From CAMLIZ01 sp036231905 (GTDB lineage Bacteria > Pseudomonadota > Gammaproteobacteria > Burkholderiales > Burkholderiaceae_C), in contig NZ_JAZARE010000004.1 of assembly GCF_036231905.1 (NCBI RefSeq), forward strand, positions 310,001-374,000: a stretch of DNA of 64,000 bases, read 5' to 3'. The position numbers and the translations under genes were made by a program. The notes under the pieces are model-generated. The model had not been told where the DNA came from. It made no database searches and saw nothing but the letters and a program-made list of their open reading frames with translations. Shown here in pieces: positions 24,541-33,606 of the stretch. Every line of letters begins with the position of its first letter. Position 1 is the first letter of the stretch.

Positions 24541-25534
24541 TGGAGTCTCCCAGCCAACCCAGCGGCGAGCTGGTCAGCAGTCGATCGATCTTGATGGCGT
24601 ACTTGCCGTTGGAGGTGCCGTAGTGCGCGTCGAACACCGGCACGCCGTCCACCTTGGCCTGGATCATCGGATTGAGGTCCAGCTCGATGAAGTCGCCCGG
24701 CTTGAAGGCCAGCAGCTGCTCCACCGTGGCGGGCGCCTCGGCCAGCTCGGCCACCAGCTCCACCTCGGCGGACTGGATCTGCGCCTTCAGCAGGTTCACC
24801 CAGCGCCGGTCCGGCTCCGAGGAGTCACCCTGCACGGTGGAATACAGCACGTCGCGGATGGGCTCGAGCGTGGAGTACGGAATGCAGAAGTGCACCGAGC
24901 CGGAGGTGTCGCCGATCTCCAGGGTGAAGGAGGTGGCCACCACGATCTCGCTGGGCGTGGCGATGTTGGCGAACTGCGGCTGCATCTCGGAGCGCTGGTA
25001 TTCCAGGTCCAGCGGATAGATGCCGTGCCAGGCCTTGCGGTATTCCTGGATGATCACTTCCACCAGGCGCAGGATCACGCGCTGCTCGGTGGGCGAGAAG
25101 TCGCGGCCCTCGATGCGCGTGTGGAACTTGCCGGCGCCGCCGAAGAGGGCATCGATCACCGCGAACACCAGGTTCGGGTCGCACACGATCAGGCCCGAGC
25201 CGCGCAGCGGCCGCACGCTCACGATGTTGAAGTTCGTCGGCACCACGATCTCGCGCAGGAAGGCCGAGTACTTCTGCACCTTGATGCCACCGATGGAGAC
25301 TTCCGGGCTCTTGCGGATGAAGTTGAACAGCCCGATGCGGATGTTGCGTGCGAACCGCTCGTTGATGATCTCCATCGTGGGCATGCGCCCACGAACGATG
25401 CGTTCCTGGCTCGCCAGGTCGTAGTCGCGGATCGCGCCCTGGGGAACCTCTTCCTGCTCGAGCTTCTGGCTTTCGCCGGTGATGCCCTGCAAAAGGGCAT
25501 CAACTTCGTCTTGCGACAGGATTTGTTGATTCAC
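24530..25534 (-). CDS. fliM: Flagellar motor switch protein FliM
   Basis: A 334-residue C-ring protein that receives CheY-P. The N-terminal EIDAL-type CheY-binding peptide is present as LSQDEVDALLQGI at residues 5-17. The middle domain includes the GG loop region (VSIGGIKVQKYSAFLREI) and the C-terminal SpoA domain ends with LGWLGDSNVS. It is preceded by a 133-base gap from fliL, longer than any other gap within the operon, which contains a GC-rich repeat remnant; transcription may be partly uncoupled there. Confidence 0.96.
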   Translation of the reverse strand: MNQQILSQDEVDALLQGITGESQKLEQEEVPQGAIRDYDLASQERIVRGRMPTMEIINERFARNIRIGLFNFIRKSPEVSIGGIKVQKYSAFLREIVVPTNFNIVSVRPLRGSGLIVCDPNLVFAVIDALFGGAGKFHTRIEGRDFSPTEQRVILRLVEVIIQEYRKAWHGIYPLDLEYQRSEMQPQFANIATPSEIVVATSFTLEIGDTSGSVHFCIPYSTLEPIRDVLYSTVQGDSSEPDRRWVNLLKAQIQSAEVELVAELAEAPATVEQLLAFKPGDFIELDLNPMIQAKVDGVPVFDAHYGTSNGKYAIKIDRLLTSSPLGWLGDSNVS

Positions 25535-25559
25535 GGCGCAACGCTCCCCTCATCGGGTG

Positions 25560-25665
25560 CCGCGTCCAGCGGCCACCCGCCCAGCGGCAGCCGCGGAACC
25601 GGCTTCGCCGGGCCGCTGGGTGCGCCCCCTTGAGGGGGAGCGCCGAAGGCGCTACGGGGGTGGGT
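25560..25665. repeat. GC-rich hairpin repeat between fliL and fliM
   Basis: It contains nested inverted pairs, the clearest being the CCCCC/GGGGG pairing at about 25626-25640 and AGCGCC/GGCGCT at about 25639-25653. Read on the minus strand its motif order (a C-run, a GC hairpin, a C-run/G-run hairpin, then GCGGCCCGGCG) resembles the repeats at 45413-45490 and 48783-48866, so it is probably a diverged member of the same family. No open frame. Confidence 0.5.
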
Positions 25666-25667
25666 CA

Positions 25668-26300
25668 TCATTGAATGATGAAGTTGGAAAAGTGCACTTG
25701 CCGGATCGGCGAGGGCTCATAGACCCGCTTCTTTGCCGGCTTGGCCGCGCTGGCCGCACCGCTGGCGGGCTTGGCCGCCACCTTGGCGGCCAGCTCGTCC
25801 TCGATCTCCACGCCCAGTGCCCGCGCGGCCTCGCGCTTGATCTCGAAGGCCAGGCGCTCCTTGCCCTGGCGGTCCAGCAGGTCGGCGGAGGTCTTTTGCG
25901 CCAGCACCATCAGGATGTTGTTGCGGATGGCCGGCATGTAGGCCTTGATCTGGTCGGCCACGTGCGGGTCCTCCAGTTCCAGCGTCAGGCCGATCTGGGC
26001 GTAGCGCTCGGCTTCGCGGTCGGCCAGGTTCACGGTGAAGGTCTCCAGCGGCACGAAGGTCGGCACGTTCTTGGGGTCGCGCTTGGGCACGCCGTGCCCT
26101 TCCACCTGTGCCGCGCCGGGGTCGCCGTCGGCCTCTTCAGCGGCCTGGGCGGCCTTCTTCTTCAGGTAGATCACCACGCCGCCACCGGCCACGGCCAGCA
26201 GCAGCACCACGATAGCCAGCAGGACGATCAGCTTCTTCTTGCCGAAACTCTTTTTCGGGGCGGGGGCGGCCTCGGTGGTTTCGGCGGTGGCGGTGGACAT
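25668..26300 (-). CDS. fliL: Flagellar basal body-associated protein FliL
   Basis: A 210-residue single-pass inner-membrane protein (helix about 28-50, LIVLLAIVVLLLAVAGGGVV) with a periplasmic FliL domain that stabilises stator-rotor interaction and torque. Family segments FVPLETFTVNLADREAERYAQ and LLDRQGKERLAFEIKREAARALG are clear, and the protein ends with VHFSNFIIQ, the usual FliL end. It has a 30-residue Ala/Lys-rich insertion just before the end (about 165-195), somewhat longer than common homologues. Start at 26300, with AGGAG five bases upstream. Confidence 0.93.
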   Translation of the reverse strand: MSTATAETTEAAPAPKKSFGKKKLIVLLAIVVLLLAVAGGGVVIYLKKKAAQAAEEADGDPGAAQVEGHGVPKRDPKNVPTFVPLETFTVNLADREAERYAQIGLTLELEDPHVADQIKAYMPAIRNNILMVLAQKTSADLLDRQGKERLAFEIKREAARALGVEIEDELAAKVAAKPASGAASAAKPAKKRVYEPSPIRQVHFSNFIIQ

Positions 26301-26316
26301 GCAAGCTCCTGACAAG

Positions 26317-26347
26317 AGACCGCCGCCTCAGGCGAACGAGGCGGTCT
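26317..26347. terminator. Hairpin between fliK and fliL
   Basis: AGACCGCC (26317-26324) pairs perfectly with GGCGGTCT (26340-26347), and the stem can be extended with bulges to about 13 pairs. There is no T-run. It lies in the 113-base fliK-fliL gap, just upstream of the fliL Shine-Dalgarno, so it could be a processing or attenuation site that separates the fliFGHIJK and fliLMNOPQR halves. Confidence 0.4.
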
Positions 26348-26413
26348 TGTGAGGAGGATTATTGAAATCACCCCGCCGTGGAGAACGGGGGAAAAGCGGG
26401 GGATTTCTCGCCT

Positions 26414-27652
26414 TCAGGCGTAGAGGTCGACCACGCCCTGGGGCCGCGGGGCGCGTGCCAGCGGGGTGCTGGCGGGGCTGGTGTCGTCGCCGCGCGCGCT
26501 GCGGCTGGGGCCGTCGTCCGCGCCGGCGGGGCTCCCGCTGTGGTTGCCTGCCGGATCTTGCCGCTGCTGCGACACGCCGCCTCCGCTCAAGGTGAAGCCG
26601 CCTTCGCGCAAGGCGGCGGCCAGGTCGGGCAGGCTGGATTCCAGTGCGTCCCGGGTGGCGGCCACATCGGCCTGGAAGTGCACTTGCGCGTTCTGGCCAT
26701 CCACTGCGATCTGCACCGCAATCGGGCCCATCTCGGCCGGGTTGAGGTGCAGGCGCGCCTGCTGCACACCCTCACGCGCGAGGATGCTGACCTGCACGCC
26801 GAGCGCAGGAGCGAAGTCGGGCGAGCCGAGCGCCGCGCTCAGGCGGGCTTCGAACGTGGGCGCGGTGCCGCCGGTGGGCGCGGTGCCGGGCAGGTGGCCG
26901 GTAGCGGCGGTCGGCAAGGAGGGGGCTGTCAAGGCGGCCGCGCTGTCGGGTTGGGCTGCCGCGGGGGCCTGGGCCGCCGGGCTGGCGGGCGCACTATCGG
27001 TTCGGGCTGCGGTGGGGCCCTGCGTGGCTTTGGCTTCAGCGGAAGCTGCCGCGCCAGCGCTTGCCGCATCGGCAACGAGGGCCGGGCCGCCGGCGTGCGT
27101 GGCCGTGCGGCGTGCCGCAGTGGCTGCCGTGCTCACGGCGCCCGCTGCATCTCTGCTGGCGAGTGTGTCCTCCTCAGGCATGGCATCCGCGGCGGCCAGG
27201 GTGGCGGCAGCTGCGGCCGGCACGGCAGCGGCGTCGGCCGGCGCGGCGCTGGCGTTCCAGCCGGGCAGCAGGCCCTCCAGGCCAGCTGCGTCGGGGGTGT
27301 CTTCTTCTGCTTCGGCGCCGTGTTCGGCGACGGCCTCCGCTTTGTCCGGCGCCGGCTCTTTGGGTGCGGTGCTGGTGGCCTTGGCGCTCGCACGCGCCGT
27401 GGTCGCTGGAGCCCTGGCCGCATGGCCGGCAGGCGAGCGTGCGCCCTCGCTGCTTCGCGCGCCCGTCTGCGGGGTCTCCGGCGCCTGCGGCTTCGGTTTG
27501 TCGGCATGCGGCTGCTCGTGGCGTGCCTGCTGCAGCCGGTCAGCGAAGGAGCGGCCATGCGCCGGCGCTGGCGCCAGCGCGGTGGAGGCGGGTATCGGCG
27601 CGGCGCCGGGCGCTGGCACCGGGGGCAGGGAAGGCAGCTTGGCGGAAATCAT
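26414..27652 (-). CDS. fliK: Flagellar hook-length control protein FliK
   Basis: A 412-residue secreted ruler protein. Most of it is low-complexity Ala/Pro/Thr-rich sequence with no cysteine, as expected for the extended ruler. The conserved C-terminal switch domain (about 300-380) contains ILAREGVQQARLHLNPAEMG, PIAVQIAVDGQNAQVHFQAD and SLPDLAAALREGGF, typical of the flg_hook domain that contacts FlhB. It lies 10 bases after fliJ. Confidence 0.9.
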   Translation of the reverse strand: MISAKLPSLPPVPAPGAAPIPASTALAPAPAHGRSFADRLQQARHEQPHADKPKPQAPETPQTGARSSEGARSPAGHAARAPATTARASAKATSTAPKEPAPDKAEAVAEHGAEAEEDTPDAAGLEGLLPGWNASAAPADAAAVPAAAAATLAAADAMPEEDTLASRDAAGAVSTAATAARRTATHAGGPALVADAASAGAAASAEAKATQGPTAARTDSAPASPAAQAPAAAQPDSAAALTAPSLPTAATGHLPGTAPTGGTAPTFEARLSAALGSPDFAPALGVQVSILAREGVQQARLHLNPAEMGPIAVQIAVDGQNAQVHFQADVAATRDALESSLPDLAAALREGGFTLSGGGVSQQRQDPAGNHSGSPAGADDGPSRSARGDDTSPASTPLARAPRPQGVVDLYA

Positions 27653-27662
27653 CTCGATGGCG

Positions 27663-28133
27663 TCAGCTGAACTGGTTGACCATGCGCGAGGGCAGGTGGG
27701 TGTTCCACCCGGAGCGCTGCGCGGCTTCGTCGGTGAGTTGCTGGTCGCGGCGTTCGTCCACGCGGCGCTGTTCGACCAGGCGGCGTTCGATCAGCTTGCG
27801 CACCGAGGCCACGCGCAGCTCACGCTCCTGCAGCAGCTGGCGCGCACGTTCCAGCTGCTCGGCGCTCTGGGCGCTGGCCTGTTCCTGGTGGGTGATGGCC
27901 TGGTGCAGGCGTTCGTTGAAGCCCTGGTAGCAGTGCACGATCTCGATCGCGCCGCGTTGGGCGAACTGCTGGCTCCAACGCTGCTGGTACTGGCCGCGGT
28001 AGGCCTGCAGCTGCTCGGCCTGCTGGCGCGCGGCATCGGCGCGGGCCTGGGCCTGCTGCAGCATCAGCAGCGCCTCGTCGCGCTCGCTCTCGGCTTGCTT
28101 GAGCAGTACCTGCAAGGGACCGATCTGGTTCAT
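27663..28133 (-). CDS. fliJ: Flagellar export chaperone/stalk protein FliJ
   Basis: A 156-residue protein that is almost wholly alpha-helical coiled coil (heptad-like Leu/Ala/Gln pattern from residue 8 to about 140). FliJ is the central stalk of the FliI ATPase ring and links it to FlhA. Family features: PLQVLLKQAESERDEALLML near the start and the RKLIERR region near residue 115. It sits between fliI (10 bases upstream) and fliK, the expected position. Sequence conservation in this family is low, so the call leans on coil pattern and position. Confidence 0.88.
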   Translation of the reverse strand: MNQIGPLQVLLKQAESERDEALLMLQQAQARADAARQQAEQLQAYRGQYQQRWSQQFAQRGAIEIVHCYQGFNERLHQAITHQEQASAQSAEQLERARQLLQERELRVASVRKLIERRLVEQRRVDERRDQQLTDEAAQRSGWNTHLPSRMVNQFS

Positions 28134-28143
28134 CGTTCAGGCC

Positions 28144-29601
28144 TTAGGCCGCCGCCACCGTGGCGGTGAGCACACGTTTGCTGGGCTCCAGGGGCGCGAC
28201 CTGGTGCATGTCCTGCTGCAGCAGCGACACGAGCGCCGGATGCAGCCGCACGGCCACGTCCAGCTCCGTGTCGTGGCCCGGTGCATACGCGCCCAACTGG
28301 ATCAGGTCGCGCGCCTTGTTGTACTTGGCCAAAAGCTGGCGCGCACGCCGGGCGGCGTCCACATGCTCGCGCGAGGCCACCGCGGTCATCACGCGCGAGA
28401 CCGAGCGCTCCACGTCGATGGCCGGGTAGTGGCCACTCTCGGCCAGCTCGCGGCTGAGCACGATGTGGCCGTCCAGGATGCCGCGCGCCGCATCGGCGAT
28501 CGGGTCTTGCTGGTCGTCGCCTTCCGACAGAACCGTATAAAAAGCCGTGATGGAGCCCACGCCATTGAGGCCATTGCCCGAGCGCTCCACCAGCTGCGGC
28601 AGCTTGGCAAAGCAGCTGGGCGGATAGCCCTTGGTGGCCGGCGGCTCGCCGATGGCCAGTGCGATCTCACGCTGCGCCATCGCATAACGGGTGAGCGAGT
28701 CCATCAGCAGCAACACATGCTGGCCGCGATCGCGGAAGTGCTCCGCGATCGCGGTGGCGTACGTGGCGCCCTGCATGCGAACGAGCGGGGGCGCGTCGGC
28801 CGGAGCCGCCACCACCACGCTGCGCTTCAACCCCTCTTCCCCGAGGATGTCTTCAATGAATTCCTTGACTTCGCGGCCGCGCTCGCCGATGAGGCCCACC
28901 ACGATCACGTCGGCCTGGGTGTAGCGGGCCATCATGCCCAGCAGCACCGACTTGCCGACGCCGGTGCCGGCAAACAGGCCCAGGCGCTGGCCGCGGCCGA
29001 CGGTGAGCATGGCGTTGATCGCGCGCACGCCGGTGTCCAGCGGGGTGCGCACCGGGTCGCGGTCCATCGCGTTGATCGGGCGCCGGATCATCGGCTCGTT
29101 GTGCGTGGCCGCCAGCGGGCCCTTGCGGTCCATGGGCACGCCGTGCGAATCGACCACGCGGCCCAGCAGGCCGTCACCCATCGGCAGGTGCAGGCCGCGG
29201 TCTTCGCTGCGGCGCCAGAGCTGGTTCTCACGGCCCAGCTTGGGCGGCAAGGTAGGTGCCGGGCGCGGCACCACGCGGGCGCCACTCGACAGGCCATGGA
29301 TCTCGCCGGTGGGCATCAGGAAGGCGCGGTCGCCGTTGAAGCCCACCACCTCGGCCAGCACCGGCGGCTGGTTATCGCCGCCCATGGGTGGATGCACCTC
29401 GCACACCGAACCCACCGGCACCCGCACGCCGGCGGCTTCCAGCACCAGGCCGGTCACGCGCACCAGGGTACCTTCGGTCTCCAGCGGCCGGGGCGCTGCG
29501 GCATAAGCCTCCAGGTCCTTCAGATAGCGTTGCCAGCGTTCACCGCGTTCGGTGGACACGTTGCGCACCGCATGCATTTCGAACGGATGCGAGGCCGTCA
29601 T
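28144..29601 (-). CDS. fliI: Flagellum-specific ATPase FliI
   Basis: A 485-residue ATPase of the flagellar type III export system. Walker A is GTGVGKS (about residue 212), Walker B LLLMDSLTRYAMAQRE (about 299), and the catalytic glutamate lies in GLIGERGREVKEF. The C-terminal helical domain contains SRELAESGHYPAIDVERSVSR. Its ATG overlaps the fliH stop by four bases. The N-terminus (about 25 residues) holds the FliH-binding helix. Somewhat longer than the usual 440-460 residues because of its N-terminus and a loop near 100. Confidence 0.96.
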   Translation of the reverse strand: MTASHPFEMHAVRNVSTERGERWQRYLKDLEAYAAAPRPLETEGTLVRVTGLVLEAAGVRVPVGSVCEVHPPMGGDNQPPVLAEVVGFNGDRAFLMPTGEIHGLSSGARVVPRPAPTLPPKLGRENQLWRRSEDRGLHLPMGDGLLGRVVDSHGVPMDRKGPLAATHNEPMIRRPINAMDRDPVRTPLDTGVRAINAMLTVGRGQRLGLFAGTGVGKSVLLGMMARYTQADVIVVGLIGERGREVKEFIEDILGEEGLKRSVVVAAPADAPPLVRMQGATYATAIAEHFRDRGQHVLLLMDSLTRYAMAQREIALAIGEPPATKGYPPSCFAKLPQLVERSGNGLNGVGSITAFYTVLSEGDDQQDPIADAARGILDGHIVLSRELAESGHYPAIDVERSVSRVMTAVASREHVDAARRARQLLAKYNKARDLIQLGAYAPGHDTELDVAVRLHPALVSLLQQDMHQVAPLEPSKRVLTATVAAA

Positions 29602-30356
29602 GTCCGATCCTCCTGCGCCGGCGCGTCGTGCCAGGGCGTGTCTTGCCCCAGCGTGGCGGCGGCCTGTGACCAGCGCGCCTCGATGCGCGCGTCTATGGAG
29701 CCGGCGTCGGATTCGATCAGGCAGCCGCCGCGCTCGATGGCGGTGGAGGCCATCAGCCGGGCGCCGCGCGCCTGCAGCGCCTCGGCGGCGCCTTCGGCCA
29801 CGAGCGCCTGGTCCTGCGGATTCACATGCACGCGGATGTGGCGCGCGCTCATCAGCACCGCGTTCACCGCCTCCTCGGCCACCTTGGCCACCAGGGCGGG
29901 GTTGGCCTGCAGCTCGCTGCGCACCACCTGGCGCGCCAGCTGCGTAGCGGTGCGGGCCACGGCCAGCGCCATCTGCTGCTCCAGCTCGTCGAGCTGGTTT
30001 TCAAAGCTGTGCAGCAGCTGGCCGATCTGCGCCGTCATTTGCTGCGCAAAGCTCTGCTTGAAGCTGTCCAGCGCCACCAGGCCGTCGCGGTAACCGTCCT
30101 GGTAGCCATCCTGGCGCGCCTGCTGCAAGTGGCCCTGGATCTGTTCAGCCGTGGGCGCTTCCGGCTCCGGCGTCGGCGCGCTCACGCCGGGATGCGGCCG
30201 GGCGGCGCCGCCGAAGCCGTCGGGCGTCCAGCTGGCGAAGGCGCCCAGCTCCTCGCGCGGAATGAAGCGCGAATACGCCGAGGTCGGCTTGGCCGCGGCA
30301 CCTTGCGGCGGCGGCACCTGCCGGGGCCCGGAACGGCGGTCAGACGAACTGGTCAT
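29598..30356 (-). CDS. fliH: Flagellar assembly protein FliH
   Basis: A 252-residue regulator of FliI. It has a Pro-rich N-terminal region with SAYSRFIPREELGAFASW, the segment expected to dock at FliN, then GxxxG-like helix repeats (QQARQDGYQDGYRDGLVA) and the C-terminal FliI-binding domain (VRSELQANPALVAKVAEEAV, RIEARWSQAAATLG). It overlaps fliG by 17 bases and fliI by four, so translation is tightly coupled. Standard size. Confidence 0.93.
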   Translation of the reverse strand: MTSSSDRRSGPRQVPPPQGAAAKPTSAYSRFIPREELGAFASWTPDGFGGAARPHPGVSAPTPEPEAPTAEQIQGHLQQARQDGYQDGYRDGLVALDSFKQSFAQQMTAQIGQLLHSFENQLDELEQQMALAVARTATQLARQVVRSELQANPALVAKVAEEAVNAVLMSARHIRVHVNPQDQALVAEGAAEALQARGARLMASTAIERGGCLIESDAGSIDARIEARWSQAAATLGQDTPWHDAPAQEDRT

Positions 30357-31347
30357 CGCCGCCGCCTCCCAGCACGATCTGGCCCTCGTCGGCCAGGCGG
30401 CGGACGGTCTTCAGCAGTTCCTTCTGCTCGGCTTCCACTTCGGACAAGCGCACCGGGCCGCGGCCGTCCAGGTCCTCGCGCAGCGTTTCGGCGGCGCGGG
30501 TGGACATGTTCTTGAAGATCTTGTCGCGCAGCTCCGGCGTCGCGCCCTTGAGCGCAATCACCAGCGATTCGCTCTGCACCTCGCGCAGCAGCGCCTGGAT
30601 GCCCTTGTCGTCCAGCTTCTCCAGGTCGTCGAAGGTGAACATGTTGTCCATGATCTTCTGGGCCAGCTCGTTGTCCGCCTCGCGGATGTAGTCGAGCACC
30701 GAGGTCTCGACGCTGCTGCCCAGCATGTTGATGATTTCCGCGGCCGTCTTCACGCCGCCGAGCGAGGCCTTGCGCAGCTTGTCGCCGCCGGCCAGCACCT
30801 TGCTCATCACTTCGTTCAGGTCCTTCAAGGCGGAGGGCTGGATGCCGTCCAGCGTGGCAATGCGCACCAGCACCTCGTTGCGCTGGCGTTCATTGAAGCA
30901 CTTGAGCACCGAGCTGGATTGGTCGAAGTCCAGGTGCACCAGGATGGCGGCCACGATCTGCGGATGTTCGTTGCGCAGCAGCTCGGCCACCGAGCCGGCG
31001 TCCATCCACTTCAGGCTTTCGATGCCGGTGACGTCGCTGCCCTGCAGGATGCGGTCGATCAGGAGGTTGGCCTTGTCGTCGCCCAGCGCCTTGCGCAGCA
31101 CGGCTTTCACGTATTCGTCGGTGTCGGCCACCAGCATGCTCTGGTCGGAGGCCACGGCGGTAAAGCGCTCGAGCACGGTTTCCACCTTGTCGCGCGGAAT
31201 CGCCTTCATGCGCGCGATGGTCTCGCCCAGGCGTTGCACTTCCTTCGGCGCCAGGTGCTTGAAGACCTCGGCCGCTTCTTCCTCGCCGAGGCTCATCAGC
31301 AGGATCGCCGCGTCTTCCAAGCCTTGTTCGTCCATGGCCGAGCTCAC
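30340..31347 (-). CDS. fliG: Flagellar motor switch protein FliG
   Basis: A 335-residue C-ring protein that couples the stator to the rotor. N-terminal domain: DAAILLMSLGEEEAAEVFKHL; middle domain with the conserved EHPQ motif (RNEHPQIVAAILVHL); C-terminal domain with the charged torque helix (NMFTFDDLEKLDDKGIQALL, followed by a charged Arg/Glu/Asp region) and the end GDDQFV. The listed start is a GTG that overlaps the fliF stop (GTGA); an in-frame ATG ending at 31335 is a reasonable alternative, four codons shorter. Confidence 0.95.
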   Translation of the reverse strand: MSSAMDEQGLEDAAILLMSLGEEEAAEVFKHLAPKEVQRLGETIARMKAIPRDKVETVLERFTAVASDQSMLVADTDEYVKAVLRKALGDDKANLLIDRILQGSDVTGIESLKWMDAGSVAELLRNEHPQIVAAILVHLDFDQSSSVLKCFNERQRNEVLVRIATLDGIQPSALKDLNEVMSKVLAGGDKLRKASLGGVKTAAEIINMLGSSVETSVLDYIREADNELAQKIMDNMFTFDDLEKLDDKGIQALLREVQSESLVIALKGATPELRDKIFKNMSTRAAETLREDLDGRGPVRLSEVEAEQKELLKTVRRLADEGQIVLGGGGDDQFV

Positions 31348-33038
31348 GTGGCGGTCTCGCCGCTGACCCAGCCGCGCACGATGTTCGCCACCGCCGCCGG
31401 GTTCTCCTTGGCGAGGTTGCGTGCGCCTTCCAGCTGCGAGCTGATCTTGGGTGCGCTGAGCGCCGGCAGGGCGGGCAGCGGTTCATCGTCAGCCACCACG
31501 GCGTCGAGCTGGGCGCCCTTGGGCGGAGGCGGCGGCGCGGCGGCGCGCAGGGCCGGGCGGATCAGGCCGAACACCACGGCCAGCGCCACCAGGGCCAGGG
31601 CGCCAGGCACCGCGCCGGCGCGCACCAGGTCCAGCAGCCAGGGCTGCTTCAGCAGCGGCAGGTCGTCCGGCTTGAGCGAGGGGTCGATCTTGAACGGCGC
31701 ATTGATCACCTTCACCGAGTCGCCGCGCTGCGGGTTGAAACCGATGCTCTCACGCACCAGTGCAGTCAGCTTCTCCACCTCGTCGTTGGTCAGCGGCGTG
31801 ACCGTGGTCTTGCCCTTGGCATCGGTGGTGACGCGGTGGTTCACCACCACTGCGGCGTTCAGGTGCTTTACCAGGCCGGTGGCGTTGCGCGTGACACGCA
31901 CTGTCTTGTCGACCTCGTAGTTGGTGACCTTGTCGCGGCGCGAGTTGCCGTTGGCCTGGCCGCCTTGCGCCGCCTGCAGCGGGGCGGAGGCCCCGTTGAT
32001 CGGCGCGGTGGCCGGCACCGGCGGCTGGTTGCTGGTGGCACCCGGCACGCCGCTGGGCGTGGCGGAGGCGCCGTTGGTGGACTCGGTGCTCTGCTGGCTG
32101 CGCACTGCGGCGGCGGCCTGCTCGCCCTGGTTGGGCTTGAATTCCTCGGACGTGGATTCGGTCTGCGAGAAATCGACCTCGGCCGCCACGGTGGCGCGCA
32201 GGTTGTCACGCCCCACCACCGGCTCCAGGATGTCGACGATGCGCTTTTGCAGCGTGCCCTCGATCTGGGCCACGTAGCGCAGCTGGTTGGCGTCCAGGCC
32301 CTGCACGCCGCCGTTGCTGTCGGTGTCGGACAGCAGGGCGCCGGTCTGGTCCAGCACGCTCACCGCCTTCGGCGCCAGCTCTGGCACGCTGGACGACACC
32401 AGGTGCACGATGCCGGCGATCTGCGCGCGGTCCAGCGTGCGGCCGGGGTGCAGGGTCAGCAGCACCGAGGCGCTGGGCTTCTGCTGCTCGCGAAAAAATC
32501 CGTTCTGGTTGGGCAGCGCCAGGTGCACCCGCGCGGCCTGCACCGCGGCCAGCGCGCCGATGGAGCGGGTGAGTTCGCCCTCCAGCCCACGCTGGAAGGT
32601 CAGGCGCTCCTGGAACTGGGTCTGGCCGAAGCGGGCGTTGTCCATCAGCTCGTATCCGACAACCGAGCCCTTGGGCAGGCCGGCGGAGGCGAGCTTCAGC
32701 CGCACCTCGAACACCTTGTCGGCCGGGACCAGGATGGCGTTGCCGCCATCGGCGCTCTTGTACGGCACGTTCATGGTGGACAGCTGGGCCAGGATGGCGC
32801 CGCCGTCCTTGTCGCTCAGGTTGGCGTACAGCACCTTGTAGTCGCCCTGGCTGCTCCACATCGTGATGCCCACCAGCACGGCCACCAGCGCGGCGGCGCC
32901 GGCGCCCAGCATGGTGCGGGACTTGGGCGGCATCGCGGCCAGGCGGGCGAAGACGCCGTTGTCGATCGGCGTCAGCGTCTGGGGGGCGGAGGGGGCGATG
33001 GCGTTGTCCATGGGCGGCAAAAGCGCGTCGTTGGGCAC
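31344..33038 (-). CDS. fliF: Flagellar MS-ring protein FliF
   Basis: A 564-residue membrane protein that forms the MS ring, the assembly platform. It has a TM1 near residues 43-62, ring-building domains (YKVLYANLSDKDGGAI, ARVHLALPNQNGFFREQQKP), a low-complexity segment (about 310-355), TM2 near 465-485 and a C-terminal FliG-binding helix (NLAKENPAAVANIVRGW). The listed GTG start at 33038 could be replaced by the ATG ending at 33011 (nine codons shorter); neither has a good Shine-Dalgarno. First gene of the minus-strand fliF-R operon. Confidence 0.94.
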   Translation of the reverse strand: MPNDALLPPMDNAIAPSAPQTLTPIDNGVFARLAAMPPKSRTMLGAGAAALVAVLVGITMWSSQGDYKVLYANLSDKDGGAILAQLSTMNVPYKSADGGNAILVPADKVFEVRLKLASAGLPKGSVVGYELMDNARFGQTQFQERLTFQRGLEGELTRSIGALAAVQAARVHLALPNQNGFFREQQKPSASVLLTLHPGRTLDRAQIAGIVHLVSSSVPELAPKAVSVLDQTGALLSDTDSNGGVQGLDANQLRYVAQIEGTLQKRIVDILEPVVGRDNLRATVAAEVDFSQTESTSEEFKPNQGEQAAAAVRSQQSTESTNGASATPSGVPGATSNQPPVPATAPINGASAPLQAAQGGQANGNSRRDKVTNYEVDKTVRVTRNATGLVKHLNAAVVVNHRVTTDAKGKTTVTPLTNDEVEKLTALVRESIGFNPQRGDSVKVINAPFKIDPSLKPDDLPLLKQPWLLDLVRAGAVPGALALVALAVVFGLIRPALRAAAPPPPPKGAQLDAVVADDEPLPALPALSAPKISSQLEGARNLAKENPAAVANIVRGWVSGETAT

Positions 33039-33208
33039 AGGCGGAAAGATTTCCGGTTGCAGCGATTCTTGGTGAAGGTGTTACCAGGAGATGCGGGGAA
33101 CAGCCGGGAAAAGCGCCACCACTTCAGCCCACCGTGCAGCCGCCCGCTGCCTACGATGCGTTCCATGGCCAGATGGCCGCTGAGAGACCTCCCACCCGGG
33201 CTCATCCC
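33039..33208. promoter_or_regulatory. Divergent fliF / fliE promoter region
   Basis: 170 bases between the divergent starts of fliF and fliE must carry both promoters if the genes are transcribed from here. I looked for sigma-54 (TGGCAC-N5-TTGC) and sigma-28 patterns on both strands and found none I can support; a class II activator site may be present but is not recognisable. Confidence 0.4.
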
Positions 33209-33541
33209 ATGGACCTGAAACTCAAACCCTTCGACTTCGCGAGTGCGGTCGCGCGTGCCGGCCTGGGCACCGACGGCCGCCCGCTGTCGACCCGGGGGGT
33301 GGGCAAGACGGCCGAGGCGCCCAGTTTCCAGAATGCGATGACGCAGGCGCTCAAGGGCGTGAGCGAGTCGCAGCATGAAGCCGAGCGCCTGCAGCGCGAG
33401 GTGCAGCTGGACAACCCGACCGTCAGCCTGGAAGAGACGATGATCGCCATGCAGAAGGCGCAGATCGGCTTCCAGGCCACCCTGCAGGTGCGCAACCGGC
33501 TGGTGCAGGCCTACTCCGACATCATGAACATGCCGGTGTAA
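33209..33541 (+). CDS. fliE: Flagellar hook-basal body protein FliE
   Basis: A 110-residue rod-adaptor protein linking the MS ring and export gate to the proximal rod. The C-terminal half has the family signature NPTVSLEETMIAMQKAQIGF followed by QVRNRLVQAYSDIMNMPV, ending as FliE proteins usually do. The start at ATG 33209 gives the standard length; an upstream in-frame ATG at 33173 is unlikely. It is divergent from fliF, the common arrangement in beta- and gammaproteobacteria. Confidence 0.95.
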   Translation: MDLKLKPFDFASAVARAGLGTDGRPLSTRGVGKTAEAPSFQNAMTQALKGVSESQHEAERLQREVQLDNPTVSLEETMIAMQKAQIGFQATLQVRNRLVQAYSDIMNMPV

Positions 33542-33606
33542 CGGCAGGCGCGCCCGGCATGCAGGCCGGCGACAATCGCGCGCCATGCCGACTGCCGCTA
33601 CCGCCC

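Noticed and set aside
33039..33208. Sigma-54 promoter for fliF or fliE
   Set aside because: I looked for TGGCAC with TTGC at the right spacing on both strands and found none convincing.
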